DNA of 40,971 nt from Planctomycetota bacterium. GTDB taxonomy: Bacteria > Planctomycetota > Phycisphaerae > Phycisphaerales > UBA1924. A program made the translations under genes and the position numbers. The notes under the pieces were generated by a model. That model was not told the origin of the DNA, searched no databases, and was given only the letters and a program-made list of their open reading frames with translations. The stretch's first letter is position 1. Each line of letters opens with the position of its first letter. Positions 32,367-39,783 of this stretch are shown piece by piece. The stretch is taken from assembly GCA_024276195.1 (NCBI GenBank), contig JAJRXR010000083.1, positions 1 through 40,971 on the forward strand, in the 5' to 3' direction.

Positions 32367-35129
32367 ATGAGCAGTCTGACTGTCCAAACACTCGGCACGA
32401 TTGACAATATCCCGGCGGCGTTTTACTTCGCCCCCATCGGCGGGCTCGCCGCCCTCGGTATGGCCTACTTCTTCTATGGCTCGGTCATGAAGAAGTCTGA
32501 GGGCGATGCTGAGATGATCCGCATCGCCCAGGCCGTCCGCGACGGAGCGATGGCGTACCTCACGCGCCAGTACAAGGTCGTCGCGGGCGTCTTTGTTCTG
32601 CTCGTCGCCTTCCTCGCTGTCATGTGGCAGCTCAAGCTCCAGTCCCCCGTCACCATGATCGGCGTGCCGATCGCCGGGCTCTTCTCGGGCCTGTGCGGGT
32701 GGTTCGGCATGAAAATGGCGACCAACGCCTCCGCCCGGACCGCCCACGCCGTGAAGGACAGCCTCAACGATGGCCTGACCGTCGCGTTCCGTTCCGGCGC
32801 CGTCATGGGGCTCGTCGTGGTCGGCTTCGCCATTCTCGACGTCTCGGCCTGGTTCCTGATCTTCAACGCCACCGGCATCGGGGGCGATATCCAGGCCCTA
32901 ACCACCGTCATGCTCACCTTCGGCATGGGCGCCTCGACGCAGGCGCTCTTCGCCCGCGTGGGCGGCGGCATCTACACCAAAGCCGCCGACGTCGGCGCCG
33001 ACCTCGTCGGCAAGGTCGAGGCCGGCATCCCCGAGGACGACCCACGCAACCCCGCCACCATCGCCGACAACGTCGGCGACAACGTCGGCGATGTCGCCGG
33101 CATGGGCGCCGACCTCTACGAATCGTACTACGGCTCCATCCTCGCCACCATGGCCCTCGGCGCCGCCGCCGCCTTCACCATCCCGGGTGTCACCAACTCT
33201 GACTCGACCTCGCTCGCTATCACTCTGGCCGTCGCCCCCATGGCCCTGGCCGGCATCGGCATCTTCTGCTCCATCGCCGGCATCTTCACCGTCAAGGCCA
33301 AGGAGAACGCCACCTTCTCGCAGCTGCTCAAGGGACTGCACAAGGGCGTCTATGTCGCCTCGGGCCTCATCATCCTGCTCGCCTTCGCCCTGCTCTACAT
33401 GCTCTTCAACAACCGCCCAGAGCTTGCCGGCATCACCGAGTGGTGGCGCCTGGGCCTCTCGATCGTCTCGGGCCTTGTCGCCGGCCTCGTCATCGCCAGC
33501 GCCACCGAGTACTACACCAGCTACGAGCACCCGCCGACCAAGCGCATCGCCGAGCAGGCGCTCACCGGCCCGGCCACCGTCATCATCGCCGGCATCGCCG
33601 AGGGCATGAAGTCCACCTGGGCCTCCATCCTTACCGTCGTCATCGCCATCATCGCCGCCTTCACCTTCGCGGGCGGCAGCGAGAACTTCCTCATGGGCCT
33701 CTACGGCGTCGGCATCGCCGCCGTCGGCATGCTCTCGACACTCGGCATCACACTCGCGACGGACGCCTACGGCCCGATCGCCGACAACGCCGGCGGCAAC
33801 GCCGAGATGACCAGCCAGCCCCCCCACGTCCGTGAGCGCACGGACATGCTCGACTCATTGGGCAACACCACCGCCGCGACGGGCAAGGGCTTCGCCATTG
33901 GCTCGGCCGCGCTGACCGCCCTCGCCCTCTTCGCCGCCTACATCCAGGTCGTCCAGGTCCAGATCACGACCCAGGCCGGCACCTACGCCGATCGCGGCTC
34001 CTTTGTCGCGCCCGAGAACGACACGCTCTACGCCGTCTATCAGGGACACGGAAAGTTCGCCGTCGTCGAAACCGGCCTCGCCTCTGAAGACGGCGTCACC
34101 GAAGACGGCGCCTCCGAAACCACCATCGACGGCGGCATGACCATCAGCGCCTCGACCGACCACGGGCACTCGTCCGTTGACAAGCTCCTCAACGCCGGCG
34201 ACGTGATCACCAATGTCTCTCGCCCGCGCTTCGACCGCTACACCCTGACCGGGACCACCTCCCATGGAGACCACGACGGAACGTTTACCATCGAACTCGC
34301 CTCGGCCTCCCAGGGCTCCATCTCCGACGTGCTCGCGTTTTATGACGTAACCATCGCCAACCCCCGCCTGCTCGGGGGCATCTTCATCGGCGTGCTCCTC
34401 GCCTTCCTCTTCTGCGCTCTGACCATGAACGCCGTCGGACGCGCCGCCTACGCCATGATGGGCGAGTGCCGGCGCCAGTTCGCCAAGATGCGCGACGGCC
34501 TCCGCCAGCAGGGCATGTCCGAAGAGGACGTCGCCAACCCCGACAACTGGCCCCGCGAAGGGCTCGATGTTGACGGACACCACTACCCCGACTACGCCAA
34601 CTGTGTCGCTATCTCGACCGCAGGCGCCCAGAGGGAGATGGTCATCCCGGCCATCCTCGCGATCTCCGTCCCCATCGCCGTGGGCATGGTGCTCTCGGTC
34701 CCGGGTGTGCTGGGCCTGCTCGCAGGCGGGCTTACCTCGGGCTTCGCCGTCGCCGTCTTCATGGCCAACGCTGGCGGCGCTTGGGACAACGCCAAAAAGC
34801 TCCTCGAGTCCTACGGCAAGATCACCGCCAGCGATATGGTCGAAGGGACCGGAAACTCGTCCAAGGTTCCCGACACCATTCGCGACGCCATCATGGCCCG
34901 CGCTCAGGAAGCGGTCAACGCCGGCAACGGCGATCTGATCGTCTACGGCAAGGGCTCGGAAGACCACAAGGCCACCGTCGTTGGCGATACCGTCGGCGAC
35001 CCCTTCAAGGACACCTCAGGCCCCGCCCTCAACATCCTCATCAAGCTCATCTCGATCGTCTCGGTCGTCTTCGCAGGGCTCATCGTCGCCTACGGCTCCG
35101 TCCTCGGCTCCCTCATCGGCCTCCACTGA
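32367..35129 (+). CDS. hppA: Membrane-bound proton/sodium-translocating pyrophosphatase
   Basis: The ATG at 32367 follows GGAG by 9 nt and gives 920 residues; usual length is 660-800. About 16 membrane helices. Catalytic motifs are intact: DVGADLVGKVEAGIPEDD, ADNVGDNVGDVAGMGADLYE and the C-terminal VVGDTVGDPFKDTSGPALN. LGNTTAATGKG has Ala where K+-independent enzymes have Lys, so K+ dependence is predicted; H+ versus Na+ pumping is not decidable by eye. Extra length comes mainly from an insertion at residues about 535-660, rich in Asp/Thr/Ser/His (SASTDHGHSS; TGTTSHGDHDGTFTIEL), between two helices, and a shorter one near 815-860 (ITASDMVEGTGNSSKVPD). PPi hydrolysis is coupled to ion export. 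Confidence 0.95.
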   Translation: MSSLTVQTLGTIDNIPAAFYFAPIGGLAALGMAYFFYGSVMKKSEGDAEMIRIAQAVRDGAMAYLTRQYKVVAGVFVLLVAFLAVMWQLKLQSPVTMIGVPIAGLFSGLCGWFGMKMATNASARTAHAVKDSLNDGLTVAFRSGAVMGLVVVGFAILDVSAWFLIFNATGIGGDIQALTTVMLTFGMGASTQALFARVGGGIYTKAADVGADLVGKVEAGIPEDDPRNPATIADNVGDNVGDVAGMGADLYESYYGSILATMALGAAAAFTIPGVTNSDSTSLAITLAVAPMALAGIGIFCSIAGIFTVKAKENATFSQLLKGLHKGVYVASGLIILLAFALLYMLFNNRPELAGITEWWRLGLSIVSGLVAGLVIASATEYYTSYEHPPTKRIAEQALTGPATVIIAGIAEGMKSTWASILTVVIAIIAAFTFAGGSENFLMGLYGVGIAAVGMLSTLGITLATDAYGPIADNAGGNAEMTSQPPHVRERTDMLDSLGNTTAATGKGFAIGSAALTALALFAAYIQVVQVQITTQAGTYADRGSFVAPENDTLYAVYQGHGKFAVVETGLASEDGVTEDGASETTIDGGMTISASTDHGHSSVDKLLNAGDVITNVSRPRFDRYTLTGTTSHGDHDGTFTIELASASQGSISDVLAFYDVTIANPRLLGGIFIGVLLAFLFCALTMNAVGRAAYAMMGECRRQFAKMRDGLRQQGMSEEDVANPDNWPREGLDVDGHHYPDYANCVAISTAGAQREMVIPAILAISVPIAVGMVLSVPGVLGLLAGGLTSGFAVAVFMANAGGAWDNAKKLLESYGKITASDMVEGTGNSSKVPDTIRDAIMARAQEAVNAGNGDLIVYGKGSEDHKATVVGDTVGDPFKDTSGPALNILIKLISIVSVVFAGLIVAYGSVLGSLIGLH

Positions 35130-35154
35130 TCCGCGATCTGATCTGATCCACCCC

Positions 35155-35185
35155 AAGGCCCGGGCAGCTCTGCCCGGGCCTTTTC
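35155..35185 (+). terminator. Rho-independent terminator after hppA
   Basis: AAGGCCCGGGCA (35155-35166), 4-nt loop GCTC, TGCCCGGGCCTT (35171-35182), TTC. A perfect 12-bp stem, 25 nt after the hppA stop. On the minus strand the A-run also gives a T-tail, so it may serve both this gene and the convergent gene ending at 35207. Confidence 0.92.
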
Positions 35186-35206
35186 TGTGCGCCGAACGAA
35201 CACGCC

Positions 35207-37090
35207 TCAGTCGTCGAACACATCGTCCTTGCGGCTGCCGAGTCTTGCGCTGATCCCCTGCGCCCGCGAGTCTTCCCCGATCTCTCGCCAGAGCTCCGCC
35301 AGGCGGAACCCGACGCGGTACCAGTTGCTGTAGGTTCGGAAGGCGCCCGCCATCTGACGCGGGCGGTCGATCTCCCGCCAGGCCCGCTCGTACATGGGGA
35401 TGATGTCGCGCCGAACGGTCTCGGGCGTCGAGCCCTTCTCATCGCGGACCATCGACTCCGCCGCCGTGAGCGCCCCGACAACCGACGTCCCGTGGTTGGC
35501 GAAGCGGTTGACGACCTCCATGTACGCCCCCCACGCGGCCTCTGGGTCGCCCGCACGGCGCATCAGCTCGCCCTGATTCATCAGGACCTCCGACGCCAGA
35601 TCCGGGCGCTGGCGCAGGCGATCAAACAGCCACCCCCACAGGCGCGTCTGGTCCTGCGTATCGACAACCGACCGGAACATCGGGCTCAGCACCTCGACCA
35701 TGAAATCCGGGTACTTCTTCCCGCACAGCCGGTCGATCACCCTCGCCCACTGGTCCATCTGCTTGATCTCAAGCTCCTGACGCTCGGCGACATCAATCAA
35801 CACCTGCCACCCGTCGACATACCCGGGGCGAAGGCGTAGCCCCGCTTCGAGCAAGGCCAACTGGTCATCAACCGCGTGTGTCCGGGGCTTGAACCTGCTG
35901 GTCTTGGTCACTCCGTCTGGCGGCGCCTTGGGAACCGCATACCCGCGCATCGCCCGCTGAGCCCCCAGGCGCGCCGCCGCAGAACACGCGCTCACGGCAA
36001 TACGGCGCTGCGCTTCATCTTTCAACACATCTTCGGCGAGCAGCCCCAACTCGGAGTCGGGCCTTTGCTGACGGGTCTGCGGGTCGATGAAGTCCCCGCG
36101 GATACCCTCGTACGCGTCGTAGCGTCCCGAGTCGAAGTTCCACTTCGCCGACCGACCGCGCATCTCGAAAAAACCGAGCCACACATGCTGGAACTGGGAT
36201 CCCCGCGCGATGACATACGCCGAGGGAATCCCCTTGGCCTTGCCCACGCTCATCGCAAAGTACACCTGATCTGAGGTCACGCCCCCGTAGGTCTTGATCG
36301 CCTGGAGTGTGAACTCGCCCGATTCGGTGAGCGCTTTGGGGTGCGCCTTTGGGTCCCGGTAATACGCCTCGTCATAGTCGATCTCGAAGAACCGGTTTCC
36401 AAGGTTCACATCGCGCTTGTACTGGGAGAGAGCCCACTCCATCTGCTCGGTCGACTCTGTCGTATCAACCACATACACAAGCAACTCCGCGGGCATCCTC
36501 GTCAGGTCGTTCGCAAACTCGCGGATGTGGCCCGCGTAGTACGCGAAGATGTCCGCCGCCTCCATCGCCTGCGCCGTGTTCTCGTCGATCTGAATCTCGT
36601 ACGGCCCGTCGTGCACAACGCTGATCGCCGCCGCCAGATTGTCGAACACCGCGACCTTCTTTACCCCGTGCGCGTCGATCAGCTGCGCCAGCGTCCGGTA
36701 CACGCCCGCCACATCATCGTGCTCCGGGTCAACCAGCAGCGCCAGCGTCCACGCCAGCTCCTCGTTCTCGAGCAGGACCGGGAACAGCTCGCCCTGCGTC
36801 TTCCGGTCCGCCTGCGCCAGCTGGGCGACAAGCAACAGCGGCGCGTACGCCTGGACGATCGCGTCGAGCTCTTTGTCGGTCGAGTACCGGATCGTCCGGT
36901 CGAGCAGATCGCCCAGGGCCTGCTGCGTCGCACCGAAATCCCCAGACAACTCCAACGCCGCCAGATGCCCCTGGGCCAGCTCTCGCACGCGCTCGCTCAT
37001 GGGCGAGGGCTTGCTCGCCCGTCCCCGCTGTGCGGCTGCGGGCGACGCCAGGGCCAGGCCCACGATCAACGCGATGCTCGTCGTTCTCAT
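35207..37090 (-). CDS. Secreted protein with transglutaminase-like core lacking the catalytic Cys
   Basis: The ATG at 37090 (MRTTSIALIVGLALASPAAA) has a signal peptide and AGGAG upstream; 627 residues. Residues about 265-325 look like a transglutaminase-like cysteine-peptidase fold: GGVTSDQVYFAMSVGKAKGI, HVWLGF (His302) and WNFDSGRY (Asp320). In this fold the first block is GG-x-C-x-D/Q, but Thr272 replaces the Cys, so it is probably not a classical cysteine enzyme. N- and C-terminal regions (45-260; 390-600) are helical and TPR-like. It may be a periplasmic binding scaffold. It lies downstream of the dehydratase gene on the same strand, 98 nt apart. Confidence 0.7.
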   Translation of the reverse strand: MRTTSIALIVGLALASPAAAQRGRASKPSPMSERVRELAQGHLAALELSGDFGATQQALGDLLDRTIRYSTDKELDAIVQAYAPLLLVAQLAQADRKTQGELFPVLLENEELAWTLALLVDPEHDDVAGVYRTLAQLIDAHGVKKVAVFDNLAAAISVVHDGPYEIQIDENTAQAMEAADIFAYYAGHIREFANDLTRMPAELLVYVVDTTESTEQMEWALSQYKRDVNLGNRFFEIDYDEAYYRDPKAHPKALTESGEFTLQAIKTYGGVTSDQVYFAMSVGKAKGIPSAYVIARGSQFQHVWLGFFEMRGRSAKWNFDSGRYDAYEGIRGDFIDPQTRQQRPDSELGLLAEDVLKDEAQRRIAVSACSAAARLGAQRAMRGYAVPKAPPDGVTKTSRFKPRTHAVDDQLALLEAGLRLRPGYVDGWQVLIDVAERQELEIKQMDQWARVIDRLCGKKYPDFMVEVLSPMFRSVVDTQDQTRLWGWLFDRLRQRPDLASEVLMNQGELMRRAGDPEAAWGAYMEVVNRFANHGTSVVGALTAAESMVRDEKGSTPETVRRDIIPMYERAWREIDRPRQMAGAFRTYSNWYRVGFRLAELWREIGEDSRAQGISARLGSRKDDVFDD

Positions 37091-37188
37091 TGCCGTCGTC
37101 TCCTGCGCGGGCGTTGCCCGCGTCCAAGGCTGTACGTCCCACATCGCCCCTCGTTCCTCTGAACCGGGTGAGCGGGCTGTTCATTCGA

Positions 37189-38232
37189 TCAGGTTTGGCG
37201 CCCCGCCGCCAGGGCCTCCACCCTCGGGATCATCGCCAGATCCAGGTTCCCCCCGGTCAGGATCACCCCGACCCGAGACCCAACACCGCCCGCCGAAGCC
37301 CGCCTGCCCAGCCCCGCAAGGCCCAGCACGCCCGTTGGCTCAACCACGATCCGCAGTCGCTCGAGGCAGAACATCACCCAGCGGGCCAGTTCCGCGTCGC
37401 TGACGCTCATCATCTCGTCCACGTTCCGGCGGACCATCGGGAAGGTGTACCGCCCGAGCCTGGGCGTCCTCGCCCCGTCGGCGATCGTCCCCGGGTTGCT
37501 CACCTCGTGCAGACGCCCCGTCCGAAAGCTCATCGTCGCGTCATCGCCCGCCTCAGGCTCAACCCCGATGACCCGGCACTCCGGACGCAGCCCCCGCGTC
37601 ACGATCGCGCTGCCCGAGAGCAGCCCGCCCCCGCCGCAAGGCGCCCACAGCGAATCGAGCCCGGGGATTTCCTCGTGCAACTCCAGCGCCGCCGTCGCCT
37701 GCCCCGCGATCACGCCCGGGTGGTCGTAGGGCGGGATGATCGTCAGCCCGCGCTCATGCGCCAGGCGAGCCCCGATCTCCTCGCGGACCTCTGTCTGTGG
37801 GTCGTACTCAACGAGCGTGCTGCCCTCGGGCGCGCGCGCCAGGTAGCTCTCCGTCGCGCGCCGCTTGACGAGCGGGGCGTTGCTCGGCATCACGATCGTC
37901 GCGGCAACGCCCAGCGCCGCCGCGGCGCACGCGACGCCCTGGGCGTGGTTCCCGCTCGAAAACGCCAGCACCCCCGCGCGCCTGGCCTTGTCATCCAGGA
38001 GCGAGAGCGCGTTGTACGCCCCGCGAAACTTGAAGGCGCCGACCCGTTGCAGGTTCTCGCACTTGAGAAAGACCTCCGCCCCGATGATCTCGCTGAGCGC
38101 CCTGCTCGTGAGCACGGGTGTTCGCTTGCTGACGCCCTCGAGGCGCGACGCCGCGGCACGGACGTCCTCGATCGTCACAGCGTCCGCGAGCGAGAGATCG
38201 GGCAGGATGTCGGTGGGAGTCGCGCCGGGCAT
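37189..38232 (-). CDS. PLP-dependent serine/threonine dehydratase (ammonia-lyase)
   Basis: 347 residues, fold type II. PLP lysine K68 in VGAFKFRGAYNAL, SSGNHAQGVA binding the cofactor ring, the phosphate cup GGGGLLSG and C-terminal LTGGNLDL. There is no C-terminal ACT-like regulatory domain, so it resembles catabolic threonine dehydratase, serine racemase or 3-hydroxyaspartate ammonia-lyase rather than feedback-regulated IlvA. The mRNA lacks a ribosome site; TACCAT ends 7 nt before the ATG, and an intrinsic terminator on the same strand ends about 20 nt upstream, so either a leaderless transcript or attenuation is implied. Confidence 0.85.
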   Translation of the reverse strand: MPGATPTDILPDLSLADAVTIEDVRAAASRLEGVSKRTPVLTSRALSEIIGAEVFLKCENLQRVGAFKFRGAYNALSLLDDKARRAGVLAFSSGNHAQGVACAAAALGVAATIVMPSNAPLVKRRATESYLARAPEGSTLVEYDPQTEVREEIGARLAHERGLTIIPPYDHPGVIAGQATAALELHEEIPGLDSLWAPCGGGGLLSGSAIVTRGLRPECRVIGVEPEAGDDATMSFRTGRLHEVSNPGTIADGARTPRLGRYTFPMVRRNVDEMMSVSDAELARWVMFCLERLRIVVEPTGVLGLAGLGRRASAGGVGSRVGVILTGGNLDLAMIPRVEALAAGRQT

Positions 38233-38249
38233 AGATGGGATGGTAGCGC

Positions 38250-38286
38250 GAAGAAAAAACCGCCTGCCCGCTTGCGCGGGAGGCGG
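38250..38286 (-). terminator. Rho-independent terminator just upstream of the dehydratase gene
   Basis: On the minus strand CCGCCT-CCCGC, loop GCAA, GCGGG-C-AGGCGG with one bulged C, followed by TTTTTTCTTC. It ends about 20 nt before the dehydratase start codon and in the same direction. It therefore either ends an upstream RNA or is an attenuator of the dehydratase gene. Confidence 0.88.
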
Positions 38287-38323
38287 CCGTAGGATTGCCT
38301 TCTTCTGAGGCGATGTCCTGCGT

Positions 38324-38374
38324 GGGCTGCACTCAACGGCAGTCCCCGTCGAGCTGCCGGTTAGTGGCGCAGCC
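38324..38374 (-). other. Long hairpin overlapping the mini-ORF
   Basis: Minus strand: GGGCTGC pairs with GCAGCCC (outer), CACT with AGTG (middle), CGGCAG with CTGCCG (inner), with an 11-nt apex. The 5' arm covers the last codons and stop of the 12-codon frame, so a ribosome there would open it. Confidence 0.55.
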
Positions 38375-38399
38375 CTTTCATACAGTCACACGGTTGCAC
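38361..38399 (-). CDS. Candidate 12-residue leader peptide with an extended Shine-Dalgarno
   Basis: GTG at 38399 starts MQPCDCMKGLRH and ends TAA at 38361. Seven nt upstream is GGAGG within AAGGAGGTGATCCAG (38413-38399), all 15 nt complementary to the conserved 3' end of 16S rRNA (CUGGAUCACCUCCUU). Such a ribosome site is far stronger than any other in the window. Two TGT Cys codons flank one Asp codon. The position before a hairpin and terminator resembles an attenuation leader. No homolog is known to me. Confidence 0.3.
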   Translation of the reverse strand: MQPCDCMKGLRH

Positions 38400-38668
38400 T
38401 GGATCACCTCCTTCGTCAGACGCTTCTCCAGCCGTCGCGAGAGCGGTGTGCCCCTCGCCCGCCGGACTCCGTTCCCCCGAAGCCGTCGCCCGGGGCTCAG
38501 CGCCCGAGGGTTGTCTAGAACACCCTCGGTCGTCGCGGGTCGGCTTGGACGATCGCCGGTGGTTCTCACCGGGTCAGGCCCTTGCCCATCCCGCGATGCT
38601 CTTGTATCGCCAATCCATACGCCAACGCAACAGAGAAGTTCCATCCACCCCCCCGCCCGCTGCCCGCC

Positions 38669-38854
38669 TCAGCCCTCGAACGCCTTGAAGGCGCCCGAGC
38701 CCGCCTGCTCGTCGAGGTACGCCTGAAAGTCGCCCATTTTGTACGAAATGAAGCAAAAGACGTGGTGCAGCGTGAGCCACTCGATGTCCGTCCCGTCCTC
38801 GTCCAGGTCCTTGCGCAGGCGGTTGAGTTCCGCGAGCATCGTCTCCGCTTTCAT
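38669..38854 (-). CDS. Small hypothetical protein (61 aa)
   Basis: The start at 38854 follows GAGGGA on the minus strand: MKAETMLAELNRLRKDLDED, then GTDIEWLTLHHVFCFISYKM, ending AFKAFEG. Acidic, helical, with one His-His-x-x-Cys cluster. No family recognised. It lies 38 nt downstream of the metal ABC permease gene on the same strand, so it may be the last gene of that operon. Confidence 0.6.
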   Translation of the reverse strand: MKAETMLAELNRLRKDLDEDGTDIEWLTLHHVFCFISYKMGDFQAYLDEQAGSGAFKAFEG

Positions 38855-38892
38855 GGGTGATCCCTCTGTGTCATCTCGGATCGCCCGCGCCT

Positions 38893-39783
38893 TTAGGCGG
38901 GCGCCGAGGATCTGATTCTGACCAGTCCAGCCAACGCCGACAGCGCGTACAGCGCGATCAGCACCAGCACAATCATTGGTCCGCCCTGGCGGTTGAGCTC
39001 GAAGCTCAGCACCAGCCCCCCCAGCACCCCGACAAGCCCGGCGCCGACCGACACCCCCACCACCGTCGCCAGCCGATCGCTCAGGCGCAGCGCGATCGCG
39101 CCGGGCAGCACAAACAGCGCCGTCGCCAGCACCACCCCCGCGAGCTTGACCGTGACGACCACCGCCAGCGCCAGCAGCACCAGCAGAACAAGTTTCATGC
39201 GCGCGCCCGGCGCCCCGAACGCCTCGCACGCCTCCTCATCAAACGCCCAGAAAAGCATCGGACGCCTGAGCCAGAACATCGTCAGCCCGACAACCAGCAG
39301 CCCCGCCCCCCCGACCAGCGCATCGCCCCACCCGACGCTGACGATGCTCCCGAAGAGCACCGACTCGATATCCGGTGGCGCCGCCCGCCCTGCCGCTGCG
39401 GCGCGCACCCCCGCCTCGCGCAGCAGCACAAACCCCAGCGCCATCGACAGCGCCAGCACAATACCGATCGCGGTATCGGTGCGCGTCCCGCGCCGCGAGC
39501 TGAGCCACGCGATGCCCAGAGCCGCAGCGACTGAGAACCCGAGCACGATCGCCAGCAGCGTCCCCGCGCCCGCCCGCGTTGCGCCGGTCACACCCAGCAG
39601 GTACGCCAGGCCCACGCCCCCGAAGGCCGCGTGGCTCACGCCCTGCCCGATGAAGGCGAGGCGTTTGAGCACGACGAGCACGCTGAGCAATCCCCCGAGC
39701 ACGCCGACGATCATGCCCGTGACGACGCCGGGCCAGTACAGGCCCGCCAGCTCCGGGCTGGTGAGGTACTCGATGGTGCGCAT
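38893..39783 (-). CDS. znuB: Zinc/manganese ABC transporter permease (ZnuB/MntB type)
   Basis: 296 residues, 8-9 membrane helices, ABC-3 family. Characteristic: LVVLKRLAFIGQGVSHAAFG near the N-terminus (the His-containing cytoplasmic helix) and VVTVKLAGVVLATALFVLPG near the C-terminus. It forms the dimeric membrane channel. Its ATG overlaps the stop of the ATPase gene by one base (TGATG), indicating coupled translation. Confidence 0.9.
   Translation of the reverse strand: MRTIEYLTSPELAGLYWPGVVTGMIVGVLGGLLSVLVVLKRLAFIGQGVSHAAFGGVGLAYLLGVTGATRAGAGTLLAIVLGFSVAAALGIAWLSSRRGTRTDTAIGIVLALSMALGFVLLREAGVRAAAAGRAAPPDIESVLFGSIVSVGWGDALVGGAGLLVVGLTMFWLRRPMLFWAFDEEACEAFGAPGARMKLVLLVLLALAVVVTVKLAGVVLATALFVLPGAIALRLSDRLATVVGVSVGAGLVGVLGGLVLSFELNRQGGPMIVLVLIALYALSALAGLVRIRSSAPA

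Larger units (their letters stand above)
38254..38580 (-). ncRNA. Candidate structured leader or small RNA upstream of the dehydratase
   Basis: This stretch between the dehydratase and the 61-residue gene is densely structured when read on the minus strand. There is a CCGGTG/CACCGG hairpin (38556-38572), CCGAGGG-TGT/ACA-CCCTCGG (38504-38529), the long GGGCTGC-type hairpin (38324-38374) and a terminator (38254-38286). It contains an exceptional ribosome-binding site and a mini-ORF. I find no match to tmRNA, RNase P RNA, SRP RNA or 6S RNA signatures. The 88-codon frame across 38378-38644 lacks the GC-rich third positions of real genes here. The remaining gap, 38581-38668, shows nothing else. 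Confidence 0.4.

Noticed and set aside
36341-37162. 273-codon plus-strand frame opposite the transglutaminase-like gene
   Set aside because: Arg/Leu-rich shadow without signal or domain; the opposite strand has a signal peptide and a good ribosome site.
38395-38414. 16S rRNA 3' end on the plus strand (CTGGATCACCTCCTT)
   Set aside because: Only 15 nt match; the preceding sequence does not form the 3' minor domain helix 45, so it is not an rRNA gene. It is better read as an extended Shine-Dalgarno on the minus strand.
38378-38644. 88-codon minus-strand frame across the structured region
   Set aside because: No codon bias like the real genes, no ribosome site at its start, and it runs through several hairpins.
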